Source: Liolophura sinensis
Lineage: Eukaryota; Mollusca; Polyplacophora; Chitonida; Chitonidae
Length of the DNA: 64,000 nt
NCBI RefSeq assembly: GCF_032854445.1
Contig: NC_088300.1
Location: forward strand, 64,514,984-64,578,983
Direction of reading: 5' to 3'
Position 1 is the first letter of the stretch. The number at the start of each line of letters is the position of its first letter. Shown here one piece after another: positions 1 through 9,576 of the stretch. The translations under genes were made by a program, and so were the position numbers. Under the pieces are notes generated by a model. It saw only the letters and a program-made list of their open reading frames with translations. It was not told the origin of the DNA and did not search any database.

Positions 1-794
1 TCTATCCAAATTCATTCTTGGGCATGAGATCAGTTACAGCGCGTGTGAACAGTAATATGTTCTAATACGTTATCTATTTCCCAATTAATCTGTATAGATT
101 TCAGTTTACACTCCTGACCGACTTCCCGATATTGTGTGAACGTGCTGAAGGGTCATGTTTAAGAGTCACATGGTCCAATCAAAAACAGCCGTCAAACAGC
201 AGTCATAGCACACGGAAGAATAGGTTGGTTGTGTTGTGTTACCCTGGGAATTATGACAGCTTTAAACTGTGGCCATGTACACTGTACTTACTCTCTTCCC
301 CCAGCTCAATTGGAACGATGCGATCATCATGTGCGTGCAATATCAACAACGGGGAGGTGACATCAGCTATACTGAAAACAGGAGAGAAAACGAGTTCAGT
401 GGTACAAAATCATGTACAAAAGCACACAAGTATGAAAATAAGCAGCAGGATAGGACAATGTCCTGTTCCAAGTAGTATTTTGACTAGGGTTAACTGCTTG
501 GTGCAGGACAAAAACTGTCATGCACTGTAACTTTGTAATAATGTGAATAGCTCTGAGATTTACCATTATGTCCTGCACCAGCTTAAACACGACTTTCAGG
601 TTGGATGCACTGTATACATATAGTGGTAGTTTACAACACAACCACAGCAGATGAAGCAGTTGAAACATACATATCAGCCATTATTGAAAGAAGGAAGGAA
701 TATTGATAAGGAGATGAATTAAATAAAAAGCATGATGAAGTATTTATTCAACAATGAAGCTTGTAATAAAGATAATAATAAATATCTGTCTTAC
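1..794. other. ABHD12 intron or unassigned sequence at left edge
   Basis: No ABHD12 exon is recognisable here. I looked on the minus strand for the HAEDD segment and the C-terminal histidine region and did not find them, so this is probably the intron before the last ABHD12 exons. Overlapping short frames at 132-668 on both strands have no recognisable features. Confidence 0.4.
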
Positions 795-876
795 TTTTCA
801 TCACTTGCAAAATGGATATCGTGGTCTCTGATCGTGTCAGGAAGATGGAGCTGAACCCAGGTAGGTATTTGTAGGG
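795..876 (-). CDS. ABHD12: ABHD12 exon with apparent -1 frameshift
   Basis: The first half reads PYKYLPGFSSIFL in the frame set by the previous exon. The second half reads DTIRDHDIHFASDE one frame over. Together they match the RYFPGFDWFFLDPIT and IKFANDEN region of ABHD12. One base (a G after CTG, near 830) appears to be missing. Acceptor is TTTACAG and donor GTAAGA. The next exon would lie off the left edge. Confidence 0.75.
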
Positions 877-3800
877 CTGTAAAGTCAAGAGAAAATTCCA
901 TGGTACATGTAGGATTATCACCAGTCACACGTAGTTTCACAAAATGACCTAACATACCCTAATTCTTCAACCTTTTCAACTACCATTGTGTCCAATATTT
1001 TGAAACATTCTGAGAGAACTATGGGATGTAGAAGCAGTTTGATGAAGTTTGCATCTTTATTGACACAAAAAAATCATTTTTTTGTTCATTTATGTATACA
1101 TAAATTCAACTGAAAAGGTGCTTTGGTGGTTGAAAATATTGAAGATTTACATAAATCTTTGTGTTCCTCATATAAGAAATGACTAGATTTCACTCATCTG
1201 GTGGAGGCTCTCCCATCACACTCAAGTTAAATATTCTGTCTGTCTGTTGAAGAACAAGTCCCTACGACTTGATACACTCTCATCTCAATAGTATCTGAAA
1301 ACTTAATATCTTACATGAATTTTTAAACATTTTCTTTCACAAAATCAAATGTCATCATGAGGATAAATCCAGAGATCTAATCAGAGCGAACTGCTGCTTC
1401 TCCCCAAGCTGAATACAGAAAACAGGTCAATAACTCAGTTTAAGACTTACTGCAGCAAACGGATGGCTGGTGGCAGCATCTTGTATGTTGTTAAATGGAG
1501 ATTCAAGTACAAACACCCACAGGAACATCATCTGAAAAAAAAGGACATGACATGTTACAGAATCTGATGGGATGCACAGATCATGAATGAGACAAGAACT
1601 AATTCATGTATTTGGTATTTCATGCTGTACTATTGCTGTTTTAACAAGCTATCTTACCTTGGGCAATGCCAGTTGAACAGCTTTTGCACTCTTTACAGCT
1701 AGAATCAAGCTACTGACAGTTTGCTTAATTATTTTCTATAATAGAAGAGCTTAACCGGGGATATTTTATTCATATGATGGCCATCATGTATATGGCTGAA
1801 TAAAACCATGACCACAGGGACACCAGGTAGAACAACAAACAATCCAAGTAGAGATCAGAGGAAACCCTGGGGGAAAAAACTAGGAACAGACCCAGAGGAA
1901 ACCAACCAGAACCAAGAGAAAACAAGGTAGAGCCCCAGAGGAAATTTGGCAGAATCCCAGGGAATACCAGACAGAACCCAGAGGAAATCTGGCATAATCC
2001 AAAGGAAACTAAAACAGAACCCAGAGGAAATGATGTGGAGTCCAGAGGAAACCAGGTAGAGCCCAAAGAATACCAGGCAGAACCCAAATGAAACCAGACA
2101 GAGCCCACAGGAAACTAAGGATGTCGGGCAGAACCCAGAGGATGTCAGGCAGAACCCAAACGAAAACCAGGCGAATCCTTGAGGAAACCAGTTAGAGCTC
2201 AAAGGAAACCATGCCACTCATCCATCAAGTAACAGAAGAAAAAAAAAAAGAGACTGACCTATGCCTGATGTAAAGCAAGAATGAGCTGGATGCTCTATGC
2301 TTATTCCTCATACTTTGTTAACATACGGTAACAATTTAAACAAACACTTACCTGTACTTCGCAGCATTTTCGCAACCTTCGTTGTTATCCTACAAAAGAA
2401 GAAGAAAAAGTATGTCGCTGAGAACATCAAAATACACGACACAACGCGGCGATAATCCATGATAATCCAGATTACAAATATCAAGCATCCACTGCCTACA
2501 AAGGTGAGAAAAGCACAAACTGCTTATAACCATTCCCCATTCACCTGAGGTATAAGAAGGCCCTCGCTGGTATGTTTGTCAGGTACCTGGTGAACGGTGG
2601 TGGTTTACTTTTCTGCCTATAAACCTAACTGACCTATATAACCAAAAATTATTGAGCTGGCGTTAAATGCCAATCTAATAAATAAATTAATCAAGATTAT
2701 TGTCATCTTGTAAACTAGAAAGACTGCAAAAGTATAACATGTACATGTACGTGGTGAAAATGTCAAACTTTAAAAGTTCTTAAATACAGCTAAACTGAAT
2801 TTCTTGTCACCAACCCTTTCACAGAGTGTTTACAGAGTTGTACCCCCTTTAGTCTGACCACTGACAGCATTCACAACATGGTCATAATAACAGTAAAAAA
2901 AATCAGAACAGGATTTTCAAACACTCACCCTGTGCCCAGAGAATGTCCCCACAGAAATAGGGGAGATGACCCTTTCCTCTTCTCAATCCAACGATAGACA
3001 AACAAGGCGTCTTCACACACGCCATTTTCTGTTGGAGAGCCAGAGGAGTCCCCATAGCCTGGTGACAAAAATAGGCACCAAAATTACAAAAAAAGATTAA
3101 AACAGATATGAGGTTATACCAAGAGAAAAGGAACAAGAATATAGGGCTATATATATATAGACAAGGATGGAAACACAGCAAAGTGGTAGTATTAATAAAT
3201 ATAAATCTGTCTGATATATCTGGCTTAACCAAATTTTCAACAATAGCATAAAACAGCAATGTCGAATTATTCTTTTCCAATCTTGGTAAAAACGCAAACC
3301 AGGCTAGATGTAAACACTAAAATACACTTCAAAATTTGGACACAAAATACACTTCAAAAAATCACATTTTTTAATGAACATGATAACCAATCTCACCTCT
3401 GTAGTCAACAGCAACAACATGAAAGTCCAGACTAGTCAGTAGCTTGTACAACTGAACTCTGTGCCAGCCAGCTCTAAAGGGAGATAACACATCAATACAG
3501 GGTTAATGGTGGACAAATAAGATATTGGTAAGGGAAAGTTACTTATAAGTGTGTGGTGAACACAGTCTGTCTAATCACTGACTGCTGGGGAATATTTTAA
3601 ATTTCATATCATTTCCCTTCAAAACACAATGTTCACCTATATCAGACTACAAAGCTAAAATACTGAAGTACAAACTTATAGAAAGTTTCCCATGAGCATG
3701 TTCATACTTACTGAATGTGAATCATTGAATGATTAGTGTCCAGACTTAACTACTGGTCTTAATTATAAAGATTATAACCTGTTTAAACAGTACGTTACCA

Positions 3801-6800
3801 ACAGGGTTTCTGACAAATGTAACAATGACTTAAATCCACTAAAAACAATAGATTTGGGAATGTAATAATGACTTAAATCCACCTAACACAATAGATTTAC
3901 TGTTAAAGCCGATCTCCAGCCAGTCGCCCTGTACGGCTCAGTGGGTGGCATCATAGATGGCCAATCCATGTTTAGGTGTCCTAAATGACCTGGCAATTCA
4001 TTTAACAATGATTTCATTTTCTATGAATTCTAACTACACAGTTCGTTGTCATATGACTGAAAAATTGTTAAGCATGACGTTAAACCCCAAGCACTCACTC
4101 TAGCTACAAAGAAGCAAATACACTGCCACATCAATTTGAACCCATAGTGGACGACTTTGAAGTTCCGATTTATGGCACTAACATCTCTGGCCAGACTTTA
4201 GATTCTGAGTTTTCTGATACTGACTTTGACCTTTGTCCAGACATTTACAACTGCCCTAGCAGTACGGGCTGGTAAGCTATAGATTTATCCTGTGCCACAC
4301 TATACATGTTGTGTGTCTATCTTAATATTTAATATTTATTTACTATTCTTTCCCTCTGTCCACTTCATAATATATATCATTCTATTCCCCCGAGGGATTC
4401 TAAATTCATACCTATATGCAATGACAAGTACCTTCACATGTTACTGTCGGCATTCCTAAAAGCCTATGCCTTTACGGGCCTATAGCTGTGGACAGTATAA
4501 ATAAATGCTTATGTATGATATGGACACCGGGTTAGTGTACAGACATTTACTATCTTTCAGCTTTCAGTTCAGTTAATAGTATTTTATAACTATCGTGTGC
4601 AGATGCCGTTGTGGAAATTCAACTCTATTCCTCTCGTTGATTTCAGCTGTAAAGTGGCTAGAGCACAACACCGTTGTGTGTAGTAGGTACATAATCGTTC
4701 TATCTTTGCAGTAAATCCATGCCTTCCCAAGGGCCAAACCATCTGGAAACAAAAACACTCCAGGGTCCTTCGTGAACCTATCTTTACAACCATATGCAGA
4801 ACAGCAACCCATTTAGTGGATAAATTTGATATGGCTGTTGTCACTTTTTTCAACCCTGGTCTAAATGGCGAAGCTCTCACAGCTCGTAAAGTTTAGAATT
4901 GTATGACGTAATTCGACGAAGACTGACGAGTGTTGGTGGAAAAAAAGTATAAAACCAGCTTCATTATGTAGTGATTTTAAGTGCAATTTCACTCGGATTA
5001 ATGTAACCTTTTTCAATATTTTTTTCCACTTAATTTAACAATGTTAATAGGGGTAGCTAATTATGAATAACTAAGAAATGTGGACACTAATCCTAATAAT
5101 ACAAAAGAAATTACCTTGTTCCCGTGTTTCCATGAAGATATAAAAATATAGGTTTTCCACTCGATAACGAGTTTTCAAATGTGCTGTTATCAATTATGTC
5201 ACTGTTTGTGGTGATACTGCTTGGCAATACTTGCCTGGAATGACAGAAAACATTTACAAATCCTTATCAAAAAAAAATCAAATCTTTATCAAAATAAATA
5301 TTGTCATTATCATAGTTCACACATTTAACTCCTACTTGGTTCCATTTCACAAAACAGTTCTCTGTTTTTCCGGACAACCACCACTGAATTCACATCATGT
5401 ATGTTATTCTGAATTAAATGTCAGGGCCCACTAGCATTAGGAACACCTATCACTAGGTGCACATAACTAGCATGGCAATCTGCACTCTACGCATTAGGTT
5501 CCCATTGCCTATACTTCCTCGTATCATTAAATGATCTTGGTGCTTGTGGAGCCATTCAAGAATTTTTTGACCAGAATGTCCAATGTACTCACCACACCCC
5601 TAATGTTTCCTCCTTGTGTCTTAAATGCATATTCCTGGCTCCTTCCAAACCAAATTCACTTGGATTACTCAAGTTAGCCAAGGGAGGCCATCTGACTAGA
5701 AAAAAATGTATTTATTATTAGGACCTGAATTATCAGTTATCTGCAAAATAGTGCAAATAAACATTTATGGGACTCCCAACTGCAACATCACAGTTCAAAA
5801 GATAAAGTTTGGCCGTTATATAAGGGGCATCATTTCACAGAGGCATTGCAACTATGTACATATGCACTGCAGGTTGGTTTGGTTGCATGTCACCCTAAAT
5901 GATCTAAAAATTCGACCACAAATGAGCATTTTTGGAGTCATTATATATTACTCTTGCTGATAAAAATTACAGGTCCAAACACCTCTCAAAGTACCTTTCT
6001 AAAATCAATACAACTCCCAGAATCTGAAAAAATGAGCAACTTAGTCATGGACAAAATTTCCAATCATTTAGGGTATACTTACATGATGCTGCCTCAATGA
6101 AAAGCCTCACCAAGAACACCAGGCATAAGGCCGACTCACTGTATTTTGACATTGAGTGAAATATTATGGAGTCAGCCTACTATTGTGAAGAAACAAATGA
6201 ACACTGCACAAAGATTTTCGTCATAATCAGACAAACCTCAGGACAAAGTTTGAAAAAATGAGCAACTTAGTCATGGACAAAATTTCCAATCATTTAGGGT
6301 ATACTTACATGATGCTGCCTCAATGAAAAGCCTCACCAAGAACACCAGGCATAAGGCCGACTCACTGTATTTTGACATTGAGTGAAATATTATGGAGTCA
6401 GCCTACTATTGTGAAGAAACAAATGAACACTGCACAAAGATTTTCGTCATAATCAGACAAACCTCAGGACAAAGTTTAGGACTTGCTGTCTATATTACAA
6501 TAACAAACCTACAAGACTCCTATCCAATCATAAGTTCTTTGCTAGAAATGTAACAGATTTTGAGTACAGAATAACTGCTACATAAAACGTCATAAAAATA
6601 TATCAAGTTTGTTAACTATTGACAGTAAATATGTTATTTCACAAATTCCAATATCTTTACCAAATTCTATATTATACACTGTAACTTACTCATATTCAGA
6701 AAGATGACCTTTGATGGTATCCATGGGTTAAGCCAAATGAATCCTGGGATACATACGTACACAACGACAAGACCAGACCCCACAGTTTTGAAGAGAAATC

Positions 6801-6817
6801 GCATCCACCATGGCATT
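795..6817 (-). CDS. ABHD12: ABHD12, lysophosphatidylserine lipase (partial gene, 8 exons visible)
   Basis: Integral membrane serine hydrolase of the alpha/beta-hydrolase fold; family members hydrolyse lysophosphatidylserine and oxidised phosphatidylserine at the ER membrane. Spliced on the minus strand from exons 6690-6817, 5593-5695, 5115-5234, 3397-3473, 2929-3058, 2352-2389, 1451-1531 and 795-876, all with GT-AG sites. The order seen is a hydrophobic membrane anchor ending PSKVIFLN, then ETLGVW, PIFLYLHGNTGTR, HRVQLYKLL, VDYRGYGDSSGSP and the nucleophile elbow GHSLGTG, then VLESPFNNI and SHPFAA/PYKYLPGF. This order and spacing match vertebrate ABHD12. The catalytic Asp and His and the C-terminus would lie left of base 795, off the window. 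The start is either the ATG at 6814-6816, with a non-coding first exon, or an upstream coding exon I could not find. Phases close across the first six exons, but exons 1451-1531 and 795-876 each need a one-base correction. Confidence 0.9.
1451..1531 (-). CDS. ABHD12: ABHD12 exon with apparent +1 frameshift
   Basis: The phase-correct start reads DDVPVGV, and the rest reads VLESPFNNIQDAATSHPFAA, matching [20 protein letters not shown] in vertebrate ABHD12. The two halves lie in different frames because of one apparent extra T in a TTT run near 1512. Without it the exon would be 80 nt and phase 0 at its GTAAGT donor, as the next exon requires. Read as written, translation stops at once. Confidence 0.8.
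1795..2215. repeat. Degenerate ~21-bp minisatellite derived from a SINE segment
   Basis: About twenty imperfect copies of a unit like cagaacccagaggaaacc lie inside an ABHD12 intron. The motif resembles the inverted SINE segment ggaggaaaccagacaaagcc at 8205-8225, so the array seems to have grown from part of a SINE. The minus-strand frames through it encode only repetitive Ser/Phe/Leu-rich strings and are not genes. Confidence 0.7.
2352..2389 (-). CDS. ABHD12: ABHD12 short exon (ITTKVAKMLRST)
   Basis: A 38-nt exon directly continuing GHSLGTG with ITTKVAKMLRST, the helix after the nucleophile elbow. Acceptor TTGTAG, donor GTAAGT; both phases fit (2 in, 1 out). Confidence 0.85.
2560..2700 (+). 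mobile_element. SINE 3' fragment (divergent)
   Basis: Contains ggtggtggtttacttttctgcc, cataaacct and a tail ending gccaatctaataaataaatt. This is a worn version of the SINE 3' region seen at 12022-12266 and 31890-31985. Confidence 0.5.
2929..3058 (-). CDS. ABHD12: ABHD12 exon with nucleophile elbow GHSLG
   Basis: Reads GYGDSSGSPTENG, then EDALFVYRWIEKRKG and FLWGHSLGTG. The Ser in GHSLG is the expected catalytic nucleophile of this family. Acceptor is CACCAG, donor GTGAGT, and the exon is 130 nt long. Confidence 0.92.
3397..3473 (-). CDS. ABHD12: ABHD12 exon (HRVQLYKLL ... VVAVDYRG)
   Basis: A 77-nt exon reading AGWHRVQLYKLLTSLDFH, then VVAVDYRG, matching the HRVELYKVL and VVTFDYRG segments of vertebrate ABHD12. 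Donor is GTGAGA, acceptor CTTTAG. Confidence 0.9.
3905..4100 (+). mobile_element. SINE-like element, second family
   Basis: Starts around gccgatctccagccagtcgc and ends with gttaaaccccaagcactcac, a tail shared in inverted orientation at 6892-6925. It lies in an ABHD12 intron. No flanking target duplication was identified with certainty. Confidence 0.5.
4573..4812 (-). CDS. THAP-type zinc finger reading frame (possible gene or remnant)
   Basis: A 79-residue frame starting MGCCSAYGCKDRF. It shows the C2CH layout of a THAP DNA-binding domain: CSAYGC at the N-terminus, the FLFP proline, the conserved Trp in GKAWIYC and CSSHF for the final Cys and His. THAP domains occur in cellular DNA-binding proteins and in P-element-type transposases. 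The frame stops soon after the finger with no AVPTIF-like end and no further domain. It lies wholly inside the ABHD12 intron between 3473 and 5115, on the same strand. It may be the first exon of a nested THAP gene, an orphan domain or a remnant of a mobile element. Confidence 0.6.
   Translation of the reverse strand: MGCCSAYGCKDRFTKDPGVFLFPDGLALGKAWIYCKDRTIMYLLHTTVLCSSHFTAEINERNRVEFPQRHLHTIVIKYY
5115..5234 (-). CDS. ABHD12: ABHD12 exon with LYLHGN oxyanion strand
   Basis: Reads QVLPSSITTNSD, then SSGKPIFLYLHGNTGTR. The HGN motif is the hydrolase oxyanion-hole strand. The acceptor ATTCCAG and donor GTAATT flank a 120-nt exon that leaves phase 2, completed by the A that opens the next exon. 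Confidence 0.9.
5593..5695 (-). CDS. ABHD12: ABHD12 exon (WPPLANLSNPSEFGL to TLGVW)
   Basis: Reads IRWPPLANLSNPSEFG and then HKEETLGVW across the next junction. It aligns with the luminal segment of ABHD12 that ends in the conserved GVW. The acceptor is TTTTTCTAG and the donor GTGAGT; the phase continues from the anchor exon (1) and into the next exon (2). Confidence 0.85.
6025..6477. repeat. Perfect 226-bp tandem duplication
   Basis: Two head-to-tail copies with period 226 (6025-6250 and 6251-6477) show no differences that I can see. The unit begins tgaaaaaatgagcaacttag. The start of the unit resembles a dispersed motif also found at 13985-14060 and 25205-25290. No exon is in it. Identity this high means a recent event or an assembly artefact. 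Confidence 0.9.
6690..6817 (-). CDS. ABHD12: ABHD12 exon: membrane anchor
   Basis: Begins after a TTTCAG acceptor with A-ATG, then MPWWMRF and a strongly hydrophobic stretch (roughly SGLVVVYVCIPGFIWL) followed by IPSKVIFLNM. This is the single transmembrane anchor and the conserved IFLN segment of ABHD12. It ends at a GTAAGT donor in phase 1. The in-frame ATG at 6814-6816 could be the true start. Confidence 0.85.
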
Positions 6818-6891
6818 CTGAAACAACAAACCATGATAGAAACAGCCAAGAATTCTTCCACAAACAATTACAGTTTCTCTGAAGAGTGAGT

Positions 6892-6925
6892 AAGTGCTTG
6901 GGGTTTAACGTCGAACTTAACCATT
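6892..6925 (-). mobile_element. Fragment of second SINE-like family
   Basis: agtgcttggggtttaacgtc is the inverse complement of the gacgttaaaccccaagcact tail at about 4075-4095. Confidence 0.5.
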
Positions 6926-7929
6926 GTTTCTCTGAAGACAAACTAGGCCTTTCAGGTAGTTTTGCACAATGTAATTTCCCATGAGGGAAACAGTCTGATT
7001 AAAGTAAAACTGGCTTAGCAATGTAGAGAGGTAAAGAGACACTGTATAACTGAACAATCATGACTCCCCTTTTGTCCTCACACATCCACAAAGGCATTTC
7101 TGTTTAATTGACACATCTATAACGTTGCTCTATGGAAAGTCACATCGGTTTGCAAATACATGTAGCTAAGTTAGTTACTTCAGTTAGTTTGCCATATTCT
7201 TAGCAAAGTACATTAATAGCATTATTGTGTATGTCACAAAGATTCTTTATTCACTGCTTAAAACACTATATGTACTTCCACAAATTCTGAGGTTTTCTGA
7301 CACGTTTATCTTATGGTCATAAAATCCCCTCTGATGTACATACACTTATACTGATGTACATGCTTCTCAGCTAGTGGTCTTCCCAATTTTGAAATTTTTC
7401 ATCCAAAATAAGGCCAGGAAATTTGTGAACATCGTCAGGTCAACAAAAAGGTTCTACCAACTATGCAAATTATGATACACAACCATGTGAATTCAAGATA
7501 TATAGCTTCTATATAATATGTGATTTCTTCATGTTAAATTGCTCCTTTCAGGCAGAAATTAATGCGGTACAGTTCATGTGATGCACAGCAAGATATTAAA
7601 TATTTTATAATGTCCAAAGATGAGTTGATTCTGTAAGAAATGTTTGGTCACACAAAGAAAACAGCTCATTTATGCCAGAAAGCCAAAGAATGCATAAATC
7701 TTTTGAGGACAGCCGATAAATAACTAAAATTGGAATTGATATTTGATTGAAAAATATGACTTTGTTCTGAAATTTTAAGTTTTAAGCTACCCTAATTCTT
7801 CTAATTTTGGGAAATCTGATCTGCTCTTTTTAGCCAATACACAGGTAATTTTTAACAGAAATAATCAATACATAATTTTCCTTTCCTCACATTGTTAGTC
7901 ATCTAATAGAAAAACATATCCATATATTT

Positions 7930-8036
7930 ATTTGCCCAGTTTTCTCCCACCATATGGTGCTGGTTGTCGTCGTTTAAGTGAAATATTTTTGAGTATGGCA
8001 TAAATCACCAATCAAATATAAAAATAAATAAATCAT
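7930..8036 (+). mobile_element. SINE, 3' half
   Basis: Contains ttttctcccaccatatggtg, gtgaaatatttttgagtatg and an aataaataaat tail. This is the 3' half of the same family as 12022-12266. Confidence 0.7.
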
Positions 8037-8126
8037 ATATTTACTTTTCTGACAAAACTTAGAGAAAAATGCAATGAAATATTTTTAGATTTCAGTATTA
8101 CCTTCATAAAAACAAGTTTTATTTTA

Positions 8127-8385
8127 TTTTATTTATTTGATTGGTGTTTTACGCCATACTCAAGAATATTTCACTTATATGGCAGCGGCCAGCTTTATGG
8201 TGGGAGGAAACCAGACAAAGCCTGGAGGAATCCCATGGCTATCCGCAGGTTGCTGCAAGACCTTCCAACTTACGGCCAGAGAGGAAGCCAGCATGAGCTG
8301 AACTTGAACTCACAGCCACCGCATTGGTGAGAGGCTCCTGGGTCATTATATTGCACTACCATGTTAACCAACTCTTCCATAGAGG
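8127..8385 (-). mobile_element. tRNA-derived SINE, near full length
   Basis: In the minus orientation it starts with a tRNA-like head (ttggttaacatggtagtgca and the B-box-like gtgagttcaagttcagc). It then runs through ggcttcctctctggccgtaa, the tcctcccaccataaagctgg block and gtgaaatattcttgagtatg, ending in a repeated AATAAA tail. A tRNA head and short A-rich tail are typical of SINEs moved by a partner LINE. Confidence 0.8.
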
Positions 8386-8624
8386 CCCCTAATAAATAAA
8401 AGAAGAATTACAGTAAAGCCAGTATGTTAGAATGTGAGTGTTGAAACACACATGCAGCTGTATTTCACACGAACTTTGTCCAATTAATTAGGTGTTGACT
8501 ACACTATTAATAAATTGCACTCCATTAATGTTAAGTTCTGAGTGTTCCAAGTGATTCTCAGAAAAACCTGGTCGCCAGATATATAATTCGACATTTTCCT
8601 GGAGTAGAGAATGCGATATCAAAA

Positions 8625-8880
8625 CAAGGTCAAATGTAATAAGGGACTTTTGTCATCAAGCATATGCATATTACACTATTTCATCACAATTTTCACATAT
8701 GAAAGAGCAACTGTTCATGCCCAATTTAATTTGATTTTGAAGACAAAGCTACACTGGTTGGATTGGCCAATTTCAGGGCTTCACAAAAAGTATACGTTTA
8801 TTAGTCTACGCAGAATAATGCCCCCGAAATAAGCTTAACTGAATATATTGCAAACATGTGAAAAGGTTGATGAATAACAC
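8625..8880 (+). mobile_element. MITE-2 copy (inverted-end element)
   Basis: Shares tttgattttgaagacaaagc, ctacactggttggattggcc and gcaaacatgtgaaaaggttg with copies at 30735-30912 and 39624-39853. Its left end is worn. Confidence 0.6.
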
Positions 8881-9404
8881 TCCCTGGAGAGGTTCGTCAC
8901 GACAACATCTGTGCTCATAGCCCTGGTGCAAATAAACTTTATTTAATATGTGCATACAGCCTTGAATGGACTTTGACAAATGAATGAAAGAGTGCTCTAT
9001 CTAAGGAAGAATGTGTTATGACAAGGAAACAGTATAAATTTCAATCCTGTATAACTAATCGATAAGTACCGGGCAATAGCAACCTTTGGACCCTACACTT
9101 CTACACGTACATGACAATGAAGTTACAACTACCGATACCTGTTTTTTGTTGACTGGTTGGACGATTTCACTTTTAGACTGTCTTTATCACTTCTGTTTTT
9201 GTCTAAATTTTCTCTTTTACTGTTTCCCCTCTGACCATATCGTCCCTTCTGTGTCATCATACAAGAACAATTCGTTCCATACACTGTTTACACACTGCTA
9301 CTTTGTTTGACCTAAAAATCTTCCGTCGACCAGCTGAGGAAATGTAAACAGTCAAACTCTTCTGTTTCTAAAGGTAAATTCGGCATAGGAATTGAAAGTG
9401 ACCT

Positions 9405-9501
9405 GTTCATTGGTTGATTTAGAGAGCCCTTGGCCAATAAGCGGCATGCTGTTAAAAGTATCACTGTATGGCGGGAGATAGCAAAGAAGTGGAAAACGAA
9501 G
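9405..9501 (+). promoter_or_regulatory. GINS1 promoter region: CCAAT boxes and E2F-like site
   Basis: Two CCAAT motifs in opposite orientation lie at 9409-9413 (attgg) and 9434-9438 (ccaat). An E2F-like ggcggga lies at 9470-9476, about 25 bases before the GINS1 ATG. E2F control is expected for GINS subunits, which are induced at the G1/S transition. The opposing CCAAT boxes and the divergent ABHD12 gene fit a shared bidirectional promoter. This is an inference from motifs; no start site is proven. Confidence 0.5.
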
Positions 9502-9576
9502 ATGCTCGGAGAAAAGGCTTTATCTTTGATTCGAGAACTGCAGCGAACGTCTGATGTCACACCTCCGGTGTTTAAT
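9502..9576 (+). CDS. GINS1: GINS1 exon 1
   Basis: Encodes MLGEKALSLIRELQR and TSDVTPPVFN (25 codons) and ends at a GTAAGA donor in phase 0. It corresponds to the MFCEKAMELIRELHR start of vertebrate PSF1. Confidence 0.95.

Larger units (their letters stand above)
6926..9400. other. ABHD12 5' region, exon 1 not located
   Basis: The first exon and transcription start of ABHD12 should lie between 6818 and the GINS1 promoter. No convincing N-terminal coding exon was found. The region holds SINE copies (7930-8036 and 8127-8385) and a small inverted-end element (about 8625-8880). Short frames at 8611-8832 and 9086-9310 look non-coding. Confidence 0.4.

Noticed and set aside
396-668. Minus-strand frame of 90 residues as the ABHD12 C-terminus
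   Set aside because: It lacks the expected HAEDD and catalytic His segments, and no acceptor in the right phase was found.
1770-2217. Minus-strand frames of 112 and 120 residues rich in Ser, Phe, Trp and Leu
   Set aside because: The residues follow the tandem minisatellite unit, and the same pattern occurs in two frames, so it is repeat-derived.
8127-8385. tRNA gene suggested by the B-box-like sequence
   Set aside because: The element has the SINE body and A-rich tail, and several diverged copies exist. It is not a cloverleaf tRNA gene.
9312-9560. Minus-strand frame MTSDVRCSSRIKDKAF as ABHD12 exon 1
   Set aside because: It overlaps GINS1 exon 1 in antisense, shows no ABHD12 resemblance and has no convincing donor.
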